From Elephas maximus indicus (lineage: Eukaryota > Chordata > Mammalia > Proboscidea > Elephantidae), in contig NC_064820.1 of the NCBI RefSeq assembly GCF_024166365.1, forward strand, positions 50,011,501 to 50,075,500: 64,000 nt of DNA. Direction: 5' to 3'. The notes under the pieces are model-generated. The model did not search any database. It had not been told where the DNA came from and saw nothing but the letters and a program-made list of their open reading frames with translations. The position numbers were made by a program, and so were the translations under genes. The first letter of the stretch is position 1. Each line of letters begins with the position of its first letter. Below, one piece after another: positions 1-10,480 of the stretch.

Positions 1-540
1 TCATAACCCTCTTAAAGCATGGCGACCACTAATCTGTTCTTCATTTCTATAATTTTGTCATTTCAAGAATGTTATATGTATGGAGTCATATAGTATATAA
101 TCTTTTGAGATTGGCTTTTTTCACTAATCATAATTCTTTGGAGATTCATCTAAGTTGCTGTATCAGTAGTTCACTTATTTTCGTTGCTGAGTAGTAGTCC
201 ATGATAAGGATGTACAATATCTGGGTAGTTTCCAGTTTTTGGCTCTTAAGAATGAGCATACTACGAACACTCACGTATAGGTGTTCGTGTGAATCTAAGT
301 TTTCATTTCTCTGGGATAAATGCCCAGGAGTGCAATCACTGGTTGTATGGTAGTCACATGTTTAGTTTTTTAAGAAGCTGCCAAACTCTTTTGTAGACTG
401 AAAAAGTACCATTTTACCTTCTCATCAGCAATGTTTGAGTAACCCAGTTTCTCTCCATCTTTCCCAGCATTGGTGTTATTTTTATTTTAGACATTCTGAT
501 AGCTGTGCCTCATTGTTCTTTTAATTTTCTTTTCCCTAAT
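1..540 (-). repeat. Old L1 3' region, antisense (first segment)
   Basis: The sequence reads like the antisense 3' untranslated part of an old mammalian L1 (host-range phrases such as a moving-average 'pen-scale' L1M 3' region, e.g. the stretch around 180-480). The same element resumes at 834-880 and at 1354-1632, so it was later split by an RTE fragment and an LTR. Subfamily not assignable by eye. Confidence 0.65.
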
Positions 541-833
541 GGTTAATCCAACCACAATGCTCCTTAGAAGCGAGAATGGAGAGACTTTGGTTCACTTGCT
601 TAGGACACTTTGTCAGGAAAGATCAATCGCTAGAAAGGCCATCACGTTTGGTAGAGAGTCAATAGAAATGAGGGAAATCCTCAATGACGTGAATTGGCAC
701 AATAGCAGAAACAATGGACTCAAACACATCAATGATCACAAAGATGATGGAGGACAGCAGTGTTTCACTCTGTTTTTCCAAAGATTGCTATGAGTTGGAG
801 CTGACATGAAAGCAACTACCAACAACAATAATG
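541..833 (+). repeat. RTE-class LINE 3' fragment inserted in L1
   Basis: Sense-strand fragment of the afrotherian RTE (BovB-related) LINE 3' end: the translated frame from 555 resembles the C-terminal part of the reverse-transcriptase ORF seen better preserved at 28845-29616, and it ends in the CAAC-rich tail near 815-828. The L1 sequence on both sides is contiguous, and near-duplicates of taatggttaat / taatggctaat flank it, consistent with a target-site duplication. Frame is heavily decayed. Confidence 0.7.
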
Positions 834-880
834 GCTAATGATGTTGAATATCTTTTTATGTACTTATATTCCTCTTCAGT

Positions 881-1353
881 TGTGATGGTTAGAATTGTGT
901 GTCAACTTGACTGGGCCATGATTCTCAGTGTTAATATGTGATCACTCCCATGATTGAATCTGCTGTGAGTAGCCAATGAGTTTCCTTGGAGGTGTGACCT
1001 GCATCCGAATATAAGCAGACATTCTGGCTTTTTTGCTCACTCTGGATCTTGTGTCTGCCTCCTGCTAGTCTGACCTCCGGCTCCTGGGACTTGAGCTAAC
1101 AGCTTATCTGCAGACCTTGGGATTCATTGATCTTCATAGCCTGAGAGAGGGAGCCCTGCTTTCTGACCTTCGGATCTTGGGTTCGCCAGCCCCTGAGGCT
1201 ACGTGAATCAAGAGAAGCCTCTATTCTAACCCGTGGACCTGGGATGTTCCAGCCTCTGCAATTGCATGAGCTGTTTCCTTGATATAAATCTGTCTCTCTC
1301 TATATTTATACGCTTTACTGGTTTTAGTTCTCTAGAGAACCCAGCCTAAGACA
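881..1353 (+). repeat. Solo LTR-like repeat (MaLR/ERVL type)
   Basis: Begins TGTGATGG and ends AAGACA, so it has the TG...CA ends of an LTR. It is bounded on both sides by the same old L1. The body shares the opening phrase (tgtcaactt) and the closing phrase (cctaagaca) with MaLR-like LTRs at 43387-43888 and 51887-52406. I see no convincing 5-bp target duplication. The family name cannot be fixed without a library search. Confidence 0.55.
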
Positions 1354-1800
1354 TTGGTGGAATGTCGCTTTCTGTTGTTTCTTCATTTGCTTTTAAACTG
1401 TTGAGTTTTGAGAATTCTTTATCTATTCTAGGTATATGTCATTTATCAGAAAAATGGTTTGCAAATATTTTCTCTCAGTCTGTAGCTTGTTTTCTAATCC
1501 TCTTAACCAGGTTATTTGCAGGGCCAAAGTTTTTAATTTTCATGAGGTTCAATTTATCAATTTTTCCTTTTATAGGTTGTGCTTTTAGTGTCAAACCAAG
1601 AAGACTTTGCCCAGCCTTAAAAAAAAAAAATGTTTAGAATAAAAATAGCAGAAAAATTATTGGAACCTAAAAAAATGTTTTTTTTTTTTAGGTTCCAATA
1701 ATTTTTCTGCTATTTTTATTCTAAAAATTTTATAGTTTTACATTTAATTCCACATTCCATTTTGAGTTAATCAAATTAATTTTTGTATAAGCTTTGAGTC
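1354..1800 (-). repeat. Old L1, antisense (continuation)
   Basis: Continues the L1 of 1-540: antisense L1 3' region phrases run from 1362 to about 1615 and resume from about 1721 to 1800 (the part around 1725-1790 matches the usual L1 wording before 'tttttgtataag'). A perfect hairpin at 1633-1725 interrupts or duplicates it. Confidence 0.6.
1633..1725. repeat. Perfect 43-bp inverted repeat with 7-nt loop
   Basis: Positions 1633-1675 are the exact reverse complement of 1683-1725, with spacer 1676-1682. I checked each pair by position (the coordinates of pairs always sum to 3358). The arms are AT-rich and contain GGAACCT / AGGTTCC near the centre. The right arm runs on smoothly into L1 sequence, so the left arm looks like an inverted copy of it. 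It would form a strong cruciform or RNA hairpin. Confidence 0.95.
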
Positions 1801-1847
1801 CATAAGGCTGTTTTTTGTTTTTTGCTTTGTTGGTGTGGTTCCAAAGC

Positions 1848-2011
1848 CAAAAACCAAACCCAGTGCCGTCAAGTCGATTCTGACTCATAGCAACCCTATA
1901 GGACAGAGTAGAACTGCCCCATAGAGTTTCCAAGGAGTGCCTGGTGGATTTGAACTGCTGACCCTTTGATTAGCAGCCATAGCACTTAAACACTATGCCA
2001 CCAGGGCTTCC
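1848..2011 (-). repeat. AfroSINE, short form
   Basis: Reverse complement of the tRNA-derived afrotherian SINE: on the - strand it starts GGAAGCCCTGGTGGCATAG, contains the TTCAAATCCACCAGG B-box-like region and ends in the shared tail around 'gagtcagaatcgacttgacgg'. It abuts the RTE fragment at 2012. Confidence 0.9.
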
Positions 2012-2480
2012 ATTGGTGTTGTTAGGTGCCGTCAAGTCGTTTCCAACTCATAGTGACCCCATACACAACAGAATGAAAACACTGCCTAGTCCTGCACCAT
2101 CCTCACAATCCTTGTTATGCTTGAGCTCACTGTTGCAGCCACTATGTCAACCCATTATCTTGAGGGTCTTTTTTTCACGGACCCTCTACTTTACCAAGCA
2201 TGATATCCTTCTTCAGGGACTGGTCCCTCCTGATAACATGTTCAAAGCATGTGAGATGAAATCTTGCCACCCTTGCTTCTAATGAGCATTCTGGCTGTAC
2301 TTTTTTTCCAAGACAAATTCGTTTGTTTTTCTGGCAGTCCATGGTATATTCAAGATCCTTTGCCAACACCATAGTTCAAATGAATCAATTCTTCTTCGGT
2401 CTTCCTTATTCATTGTCCAGCTTTCACATGCATATGTGAATGGTAGAAATCCCACCTTCCATGCAGGAGACCTGTCTTTG
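2012..2480 (-). repeat. RTE LINE 3' end, antisense
   Basis: Antisense copy of the RTE 3' end: starts with the CAAC-tail complement (gttgttaggtgccgtcaag) and continues through the reverse-transcriptase C-terminal region. A - strand frame at 2175-2372 carries the recognisable CLEHV/RRDQSL-type residues. Joined at about 2490 to an RTE 5' piece in the opposite orientation. Confidence 0.8.
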
Positions 2481-2489
2481 ATTTCTGCT

Positions 2490-2690
2490 CAATGTACCTC
2501 AAGCACAGCTACCACTCATCTGTTAGGGGAGGCTTGAGTGTTGCAATGATGCCAAACAAGTTTCAGCAGAGCTTGCAGACTAAGACAGACAACAAAGAAA
2601 GTCCTAGTGATTTACTTAAAAAAAAAAAAAATCAGCTAATGAAAACCCAATGGATCACAACGGTCTGATTTTACTGTGTATGGTGTGTCA
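2490..2690 (+). repeat. RTE LINE 5' piece, sense (inverted relative to neighbour)
   Basis: The stretch with tttcagcagagcttgcag and actaagacagac matches the 5' region of the RTE copy that is present antisense at 21740-21890. Here it is on the + strand while the adjoining 3' end (2012-2480) is on the - strand. This 5'-inverted arrangement is what twin-priming integration produces. Confidence 0.6.
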
Positions 2691-3600
2691 TTAGTTGAGG
2701 GCCAACTCAGTGGCAGCCAGCAACCGTATATGTCAAGCACCGTGCTAAACTCAGGGGAATAATAGAAGAACACGCTTCACAGAGGAAAAAACAAAAGCTA
2801 GATCTGTAAAGAAGGATGTCAGAGAGAGCATTGCAGACTGAAGGAAAAGCACGTAAAAAGGCTAAGAGGTATAAAACAGCTTCATACAATCAGGCTAAAA
2901 ATACAGGGAGCAGGAGGAAATTTTCTCATGTTGGGTTTGACATACCTGTGGACATCTCAATGGAACTGTCCAGCAGGTTGCATGAGTCTAGAACTCAGGA
3001 AAAAAGATCTGGGCTGGACATTGAGTTTTGGAAGTTGTCGTAGTTATCAATGATGTTGGATTGTTAGGGAGCAAGCATTAGAGTTAGAAGGAAAAGGGGC
3101 CAGGGAATACTTGAAACATTTGAGCATTTAAGAAACTAGTATTAGAAGAACTGAGACTGAATGGTCAAAGAAGTAGGAGGAATGGGAGGGGGGTATGACA
3201 AAAACCAGTGGAAGTGAGAAATTCTATTTTTTGCTTTTTTGATATGGGTAACATCAAGCATAAACAAAGATCTACACAGAGATGATGCTTCACAAAACTT
3301 TAAAAAAGTATATTTGAGCTAGAGGGTTTCCTCAAATGCAATATTTAAAAAGTTAAATATTATAAGAATGCTAACTGCTATTATGGGGCTTTATAATCAA
3401 GTAGTTTGATAATGGTGATAACCATATATTTGAAAAACTGAGAACTTGATTAAGGTTCATTATTTAAAAAGCAAAACAAGTGTATCATTAAGGAAATTCT
3501 TCCAATTATTGATACAAAATAGATTTCACCTGAATTGTCCAAAATTTCATTTTTTAAACTTAAAAACTGGTAAACCCAAACCTCACCTCCAAAAAGAAAA
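2691..3600. other. Intergenic, ancient repeat-like remnants
   Basis: No gene seen. Purine-rich sequence with short chance ORFs. It loosely resembles an old L2/L3-type repeat, with no clear boundary. Confidence 0.3.
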
Positions 3601-3621
3601 ACATCTACATTTTAGGACCCT

Positions 3622-3815
3622 TCAACACACAGAGCCCTTAAGGAGATGGATTCACACAATAGCCAAAACAATGGACTCAAACATACCAGTGATCATGAAG
3701 ATGGTGCAGGGCCATTCGGCTCCAACTCGTAATGACCTTATATATAACAGAATTAAACTTTGCCTGGCCCTGCATCAAAAGCTGAATCAAAAGCAACTAA
3801 CAACAACAAAAAACA
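3622..3815 (+). repeat. Decayed RTE LINE 3' fragment
   Basis: Contains the sense RTE 3' phrases 'caatggactcaaacatacc' and 'gatggtgcagggcc', and ends in an ACAACAACA-type tail near 3800. Too decayed to carry a frame. Confidence 0.65.
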
Positions 3816-3929
3816 CACAGAATGCCCTTATCTCTTATCGCCTTTCCAGGCCCCAAAGGGCAACATTATACAAATATGTATTTTTTTATCTTCATAAATT
3901 AAAAAAAAATATAACAGTTTTCCATAATT

Positions 3930-4068
3930 AGTGCTACGGCTGCTAACCAAAGGGTTGGCAGTTTGAATCCACCAGGTGCTTCTTGGAAACTCTATAGGGC
4001 AGTTCTACTTTGTCCTATAAGGTCGCTATGAGTCGGAATTGACTTGACGGCACTGGGTTTGGTTTTTT
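3930..4068 (+). repeat. AfroSINE, 5'-truncated
   Basis: Starts within the head at gtgctacggctgctaacc and runs through the B-box-like gtttgaatccaccagg to the tail gagtcggaattgacttgacgg and ggtttggttttt. Confidence 0.9.
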
Positions 4069-4549
4069 GTTTTTTATATGAAGAGGACAATATCCACAAA
4101 GGTAAGCTAAGAATCAGTTTTTTAGATTCTCACAATAATTCTAAATGCAAACTGGTTTTGCTTACATAGCTTAATTGAGTTGACAGTTATTCATACTGTG
4201 TTGTTTAATGTCAGTTCTCCTTGATCCTCTTCCAACTGATGCCAATTACCATCATTTATCACATAATATACATTTAACTACATAATATTTGTTTCCTAAA
4301 GTCAAACATTGTCTTGACTGGTCTGTCTGGGAGAAGAGGGTTGGGATTGAGGTTAGTGATGTTTTCCTTAAAACTTGTCAAGTGTTTGCATTCTTAGAAA
4401 TGACCAGCGTCCAAGAATTTTCTTTGGGGCTGTTCATTTTGTGAATAAGTACTTTTACAAGTACTTTTTATAAGTACTTACAAAAGAGAAGTTTAAAACA
4501 ATAAACTGCTGATAACTGTTTAACATAATAAATACAATGTAACCACAAG

Positions 4550-4750
4550 AACAAAGCAACTGCCATTGAGTTGATTTTGACTCATAGTGGCCCTGTGGGA
4601 CAGTGTAGAATTGCCCTACAAGATCTCCAAAGCTGCAAATCTTTACCAAAGCAGACTGTCATGTCTTTCTCCCACAGAGTGGCAGGTGAGTTTGTACAGC
4701 TGACCATTCGGTAAGCAGCTGAGTGCTTAACCACTGTGCCACTAGAGCTC
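4550..4750 (-). repeat. AfroSINE, long form with insert
   Basis: Antisense AfroSINE whose middle carries an extra segment of about 40 bp (gctgcaaatctttacc ... ctttctcccacagag). The same insert is present at 4983-5182 and 44991-45196, which marks a distinct subfamily. Confidence 0.85.
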
Positions 4751-4982
4751 AAATACAATGTAAAGACATTAAAATTACCTGTGTTCTGGCCTGGTTTTGA
4801 CTAGATGCTAAGTTTGGATAACAAGTTGGAGTTGGAGTTTAGTTTTTGATCCCATGCCTTCTCAGGCTCAGTCTACATTTTGATTTATGGACATCTCTCC
4901 AGTTGTTAGGTTTCAAAACAGATCGTAATGATGTGTTACCTTCTTTCAAAGATCTCATCTTTTTTCCTTTCGATAGGCTTGT

Positions 4983-5182
4983 TGTTGTTAGGTGCCATTG
5001 AGTCGATTCTGACTCATAGAGATACTATATGACAGAGTAGAACTGCCCCATAAGGTTTCCTAGGCTGAAATCTTTATAGGAGCATATTGCCAGGTCTTTT
5101 CTCCTGCTGAGTGCCTGGTGGGTTTGAATGGCTGACCTTTCACTTAGCAGTTTAGTGCTTAACCATTGCACCACCAGGCCTC
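4983..5182 (-). repeat. AfroSINE, long form with insert
   Basis: Antisense copy with tail gttgttaggtgccattgag, the insert gctgaaatctttatagg ... cttttctcctgctgag, and head ending accaccaggcctc. Confidence 0.85.
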
Positions 5183-5574
5183 TTTTTTGATGGAGTAGGA
5201 TTCTAGATATTTAACACTATTTTTTTAAAAGCATTTGTGACTATAAAGTCTTAATTTCAGAGCATTTATATTTTCATGTGCTTTCTAATTTCTAAATCAA
5301 ATTTAAATTATTCAGTAACAGAAAATCTCTAATAAAAATTTGTATATATGTGAAAGTTACTATTCTAAGTTGGGAACTGGAAAAAGCCAGGGATGAAGGA
5401 GCAAATATTAAAATGGACAAACGCCTTGTAACTTATTAGTGGAGATAAAATCTTTGCAAAAATTTTATATACAATTCAGAAGTAACCAACTTATAAACAA
5501 ACTTTTGGAATTTAATCCATTTTTCTTAGGGGATCCCTGCTATGAATATAATATAATTACTACGGTGGAGTTTA

Positions 5575-5726
5575 AAACCAGCCCAGCTGCTCCGAGGGAG
5601 AAAAGACCTGGTGATCTGCTCCCATAAAGATTACAGACTAGGAAGCCCTGTGGGGCAGCTCTACTCTGTCGTATAGCGTCTCTATGAGTCGGAATTGACT
5701 GGACAGCGCACGACAGCAACAACGTG
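5575..5726 (+). repeat. AfroSINE variant, truncated
   Basis: Sense copy of the form with 'cccataaagattacag' before 'gaagccctgtggggcagc'. It ends in gagtcggaattgactgg. Same form as 36882-37110 and 55461-55660. Confidence 0.75.
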
Positions 5727-5941
5727 TTGGGGTTTAAGGCCTAATACAGAATCTTCCAAATGACAAATTGTTTCATCAGAAGCAAATTATGCTGGACAAA
5801 TGAGCTGAATGAATTAAATAAATTACTACTTCTGCTTACTATTTAACAGAAAAAGTGAAAAGTGGTATGTCATCTTTGGGTTTGCTCTCATGTGATATAA
5901 GTAAATAAAATTAAATAATGTATTGAGCATCTATTTAAGTC

Positions 5942-6165
5942 AAGGTTTAACTTCAGCACTATTGACATTTTGTGCTGGTTAATTCTTTGTCGTACGGGAT
6001 GTCATATACACTGTAAAGTGTATAGCTGCATCGTTGGCCTCTACCCACTAGATGTCCCCTCTCCCTTCAGTTGTGACAACCAAGATGTCTGCAGATATTT
6101 GCAAATGTCACTTGGAGGGCAAAGTTGTCCTCAGCTGGGAAACACTGATTTTTTAAGCCCCGAAA
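5942..6165 (-). repeat. MER20-like hAT element
   Basis: The phrases actattgacattttgtg, cctctacccactagatg and ggcaaagttgtcctcagctg follow the reverse complement of the MER20 non-autonomous hAT-Charlie element. The length fits the usual full size of about 220 bp. Recognised from memory of the consensus. Confidence 0.75.
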
Positions 6166-6489
6166 GAGAAAAACAACAACAAAAAAGTAAAGGTGTTTTA
6201 AAATAAGAGCTTAGTTTTAAATCCTTTTCAATGACTTCTGCCTCATTGCAACTGCAGTCTCTTGAACTTGACTGTAGGGTTGCACTTTTTCACGGCTCAT
6301 TGCGATTTTACAAAATGGTCCGTTTCCTTTCCTGTCTGTGAATTCTTTCAGGGCAGGGACAATGTTTCACCACGTCTGCATCACATCTGGACTGCAGTGG
6401 GAGCCAATTAATGGAATGACCTTGTGTCCTGGTTAAACACAAGAGACAGTCCCAAAGTAAGGGTTTCTCTGCAGTTCATTTCTTCTTCC

Positions 6490-6740
6490 TTTCTTAAATG
6501 TTATTGTGTTCTTAGTGAAGGTTTACATAGCAATTTAGGTTTGCTTTCAACAACTTCTACACATATTGTTCAGTGACATTGGTTACATTCTTCACAATGG
6601 GTGAAGAGTCTCATTATTTCCATTCTGGTTGCTCCGTTTTCATTAGTCTAGTTTCCCTGCCCCTTACAGTCTCATCTTTGTTTTAAAGTAATTGTTGACA
6701 GTTTGGTCTCATATAGGTGACTTTTAAAGGAGGTTAATTT
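6490..6740 (-). repeat. Lineage LINE 3' UTR-like fragment, antisense
   Basis: Begins with 'tattgtgttcttagtgaagg' and contains 'cattggttacattcttcac', in the same order as the longer copies at 53640-54480 and 15910-16800. The sense copy at 39500-40270 ends 'aactttcacttaaagcac', which suggests this family is the 3' UTR of a lineage-specific LINE, probably L1. The family assignment is inference. Confidence 0.55.
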
Positions 6741-6785
6741 CTTTTTAAAGATATGGAGCTACTATTTTCCCTTATGCCTTTTCTT

Positions 6786-7030
6786 TTTTTATAATTTATT
6801 TTTGTTGTTGTTGTTAAGAATATACAGAGCAAAACACACACCAATTCAACAGTTTTTACATGCATAACTAGGTGATATTGGTTACATTCTTCAAGTTGTA
6901 CAACCATTCTCACTCTCCTTTTCTGAGCTGTTCCTCCCTCATTAACATAACTAAGGTTCCTATGAAAACATTTGAATTGCTGTTTTCAATTTGATCCCAT
7001 ATAGCTAGATCTTAAACGAGCATAATACTC
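6786..7030 (-). repeat. Related LINE 3' UTR-like fragment, antisense
   Basis: A second, diverged antisense start (ttgttgttgttgttaagaatatac, then gtgatattggttacattc) parallels the neighbouring copy. It looks like a separate older member of the same class. Confidence 0.45.
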
Positions 7031-7099
7031 ATGGCAGACATTCTTTACTAGTTAAGCTGAACTATTGTTTGGTTTTAAGAAGACTTCAGGATATAAATA

Positions 7100-7900
7100 T
7101 ATATATATTTATTGTACTTTAGTTGAAGGTTTACAGAACTAGTTTCTCATTAAAGTTAGTACACATTTTTTTTATGACTTGGTTAACAACACTCCCTTCT
7201 CAACCTTGGGTTCCCTACTACCAGCTCTCCTGTCCCCTCTTGCCTTCTAGTCCCCGCCCCTGGGGTGTCGTACCCCTTGTCATTTTGCTTCACGGGCCTG
7301 TCTAATCTTTAGCTGGAGGGTGAACCTTGGGAGTGACCTCATTACTGCGCTAAAAGGGTGTCCAAGGTTCTATCTCTTGCGGTTTCTCCAGTCTCTGTCC
7401 TGCCAGTAAGTCTGGTCTTTTTTTGTGAGTCAGAATTTTGTTCTACATTTCTCTCCAGCTCTGTCTGAGACCCTCTATTGTGATCCCTGTCAGAGCAGTC
7501 AGTGGCGGTAGTCCTTTGGACTAATCTTTCCCTCGTACGTTTAGTTTTCTTCATTCTTCCCTGCTTCCGAAGGGTTGTGACCAGTGGAATATCTTAGATG
7601 GTTCCTCACAGGCTTTTAAGACCCCAGATGCTACTCACCAAAGTAGAATGTAGAACATTTTCTTTAGGAACGATGTTATGCCAATTGAGCTAGATATTCC
7701 CTGAGACCATGGTCTTCAGGGGATATTTTTGGTTTAAGGATTAAAGATTATCTCAGAGCAATAGATTCAGGGGTTCATCTAGCCTCCAGGGCTCCAAAAT
7801 GACAGAATCTCATGAAAATCTGAAATTTTGTTCTAGATTTTCCCCCTTTTGATCAGGATTCTTTGATCAAAATGATCAGTGATGGTAGCTGGGCACCATC
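7100..7900 (-). repeat. Lineage LINE 3' UTR-like repeat, antisense
   Basis: Runs in the same order as 15910-16800: 'gaaggtttacagaactag', 'gcctgtctaatctttagctg', 'ccctctattgtgatccctg', 'cttttaagaccccagatgc', 'tatgccaattgagctag'. No ORF with family support. The small ORFs inside are chance frames. Confidence 0.65.
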
Positions 7901-7914
7901 CAGTTCTTTTGGTC

Positions 7915-8220
7915 TCATGGCAGAGGAGGCAGGTGTTCATGGAGGCTATTAGCCACACGTCGATATCCTCCTCCTATTCCTGACTCTCCTTCCTCTGTTT
8001 CTCCAGGCAACCATATATCGTACTGGATATATGGTTTCCAAAGATAGTCTCTGTAAAAATGGCATGGGGGCAGCATCTGACCTCCTCTAACTTCACAAAG
8101 GAGAAGGAGAATCAAGATCAACAGCCCAAGGCTGATTCCTAAGAGGCCTAGGTCAGACATGCCTCCTCTCTTCACCATCTTTACCAATTCTGACACCAGT
8201 CGTCCCTCCCACTATACTCT
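7915..8220 (-). repeat. ERV-like internal leader fragment with hydrophobic frame
   Basis: On the - strand the sequence directly after the LTR-like block (8225-8765) reads ggtgtcagaattggtaaag, which sits where a primer-binding site would. It is followed by an open frame containing MSDLGLLGISLGLLILILLL. An independent copy (33050-33237, + strand) has the same layout. Old endogenous-retrovirus-like fragment; no gag, pol or env domain is recognisable. Confidence 0.5.
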
Positions 8221-8224
8221 CTAC

Positions 8225-8765
8225 TTTTCTGCTGGGTTCGGTGATTCATTATAATGGCCACGTAGAACTCACAGACAAATTGGCAATTATGGGGTTTATT
8301 AGGAAAGTAACAGTTACAATTCAGGCTCAGGAGCTCTCAGGATACAGTTTTCAACAAGACAGCCTCTTCCTAGCCGTGCTTGCAGTCACACCTCTCCCTG
8401 GCCCTTGGCCTCTGCCCAAAGGCACTCACCTTTCTCTCTCCAGGAGCTAGAAAGCCCACCACACTGTCGTCTGCCGCCAGCTCTCTGCCATGGCTTCTCT
8501 CTGTCTTCAGTGTTACAGCTCTTTCTCTCTTGGTTTTAGGAGTTTCTCAGTACAGGAATGCCAGGTCCAAAAGATGCGCTGGCTCTTCTTCCTTGGTGGT
8601 GGTGGGATCTTTTTTTCCCCCTTCTTTAGGGTGGCTCACTTCAAGCCCAGTGGGATGGCAAAACTGACCAGTCCCTTTGGTAGGCCACAATTACCCTATC
8701 TGTACAGGCCCGTCCAATCACTTGGGTGGGAGTTACAAGACAATGGTTAGAAAGGCCACACAAAA
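8225..8765 (-). repeat. LTR-like element, antisense
   Basis: Inverted homologue of 32440-33010 (shared phrases about ggcaaaactgaccag and the cattataatggccacg stretch near 8250). Its position between host DNA and a primer-binding-like site supports an LTR. Exact ends are not resolved. Confidence 0.5.
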
Positions 8766-8769
8766 TTGA

Positions 8770-9890
8770 TCCATCACACTGCATTCTCCCAGTTGGCAGC
8801 TTATCTTTTTACTTTTCTGGTAAAGTCTTTTGATGAATTAAAGTTTTTAAATTTTATGAGGTCCCGTTTTATTCGGTCTTTTGTTTTTGGTGCTTTTGTG
8901 ATTATATTAGATAATCCATTGTCTAAAGCTAGGACTGACAGTGTTGCCCCTGCATTTTCTTCTAACAATTTTATGGTTTTAGTTTGCACATTTTGGTCCT
9001 TAATCCATTTTGAATTATTTTTATGTATGCTGTGATCCTGTTTTGTACATGGCATGGATCCTGTTTCATTTTTCTGCATGTAGAATTCCACTTTCCCAAC
9101 CCCTTATATTGAAGAGTCTCTTCTTTTCCCAGTAATGGACTTAGCACCCTTGTCAAAAATCAGGTTGGCCAGGGGATCGTGGATTTATTTTTGGACTCTC
9201 AATTCTATTCCGTTGATCCATGTGTCTACTGTTATACCAGTATCAGGCTGTTTTGATTACTGTAGCTGTGTAATACATTTTAAAAATAAGGAAGTGTGAG
9301 TTCTCCTACTTTGTTTTTCTCTTTCAACATTTCTTTAGCTATTTGGGCCTCTTGCCCTTCCATATAAAGTTGAAGATTGGTTTTTCCATTTCTGTAAAGA
9401 AGGCTGTTGGAATTTTGAGCAGGATTGTGTTGAGTCTATAGATAGCTTTGGGTAGTATTGACATCTTAACAATATTAAGTCTTCCAATCCATGAACATAG
9501 AAGATCTTTCCATTTATTTAAGGCTTGTTTAATCTCTTCCAGCAGTGTTTTATAATTTTCATTGTATAAGTCTCTCACATCCCTGATTAAATTTATTCCT
9601 AGGTATTTTACTCTCTTAGACGCTATTATAAACGAAATAATTTCCCTTTCAGATTTCTCATTGCCAGTATATAGAAACCCAACCGATTTTTGTTTTTGAC
9701 CTTGTATCCTGCGACTTTGCTAAATTCCTCTATTGGCTCTAGAAGTTTTCTTAGAGACTCTTTGGGGTTTTCTATGTATAGGATCATGTCATCAGGGAAT
9801 AGAGAGAATTTTACTTCTTTTGCAATCTGGCTACCGTTTCTTTTTCTTGCCCTTTTGACTTTTAGATTCATCATTTTTTACTTGTCTTAA
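8770..9890 (-). repeat. L1 ORF2/3' fragment, antisense
   Basis: Antisense L1 ORF2. The - strand frame at 9339-9578 contains [20 protein letters not shown] and [11 protein letters not shown], typical of the L1 reverse-transcriptase C-terminal region, and 9626-9874 contains an RT palm-region remnant ([14 protein letters not shown]). The frame is interrupted, so this is a dead copy. The part at 8770-9300 is the same L1 further toward its 3' end. Confidence 0.9.
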
Positions 9891-10480
9891 ATATATAAAG
9901 CAAAATCATCATGACCCTTCATGATGACTCATTTTGGGTAGATGAACCATTTTATATTCTGTATTTTCGTCCTCCCACTTTTAATCAGAACACACCGGCG
10001 CACTAACAGAACTACGAGAACAGTTCAGTCATTATATCTTGGGGTCCTTTAATACCGTCGTGGAAGTCAGCCTCTGCCTAGCCAGCTAACGTAACAATGT
10101 CTACCAACGGTGCTTTCCAGCAGCTGGATGTGAATAAACAGCAGCAGCACAAGGCTTCCTCTAGGCCGGCTCTGAAGCTGGAAGACAAGAACGCAGACGT
10201 GTGTTAATTTTCGGGCCTTGACATCGTTTGAGAGGAATTTAACTCCTCCTCTTTGGCCAGAATGGAAAAACAGCTCCCCCATTCCCGCTCTCCACCACCC
10301 CGGCCTGCTCCTCTTTCCCTTGGGTATGCTCCTGATACAGAAGTTCTGATTTTTCCTAGAAAGCCTCAGAAAGGCAGGTACCAAAAATGGAATTCTATTA
10401 TCCAACTTACTTGTTCTGGTGGGACACAAGAAAAGAAACCGCACTTTGTAATTAATTGGCCTTCCAGGAAGAGAGGACAA
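9890..10480. other. Intergenic sequence just upstream of the CpG island
   Basis: Mostly unique sequence with rising GC content. In human, an antisense lncRNA (NNT-AS1) starts head-to-head with NNT. This interval is where its counterpart would lie, but I see no splice structure that proves it. Confidence 0.3.

Noticed and set aside
3446-3931. 161-residue open frame on the + strand
   Set aside because: Runs across the RTE fragment and A-rich sequence; no conserved motif beyond the repeat.
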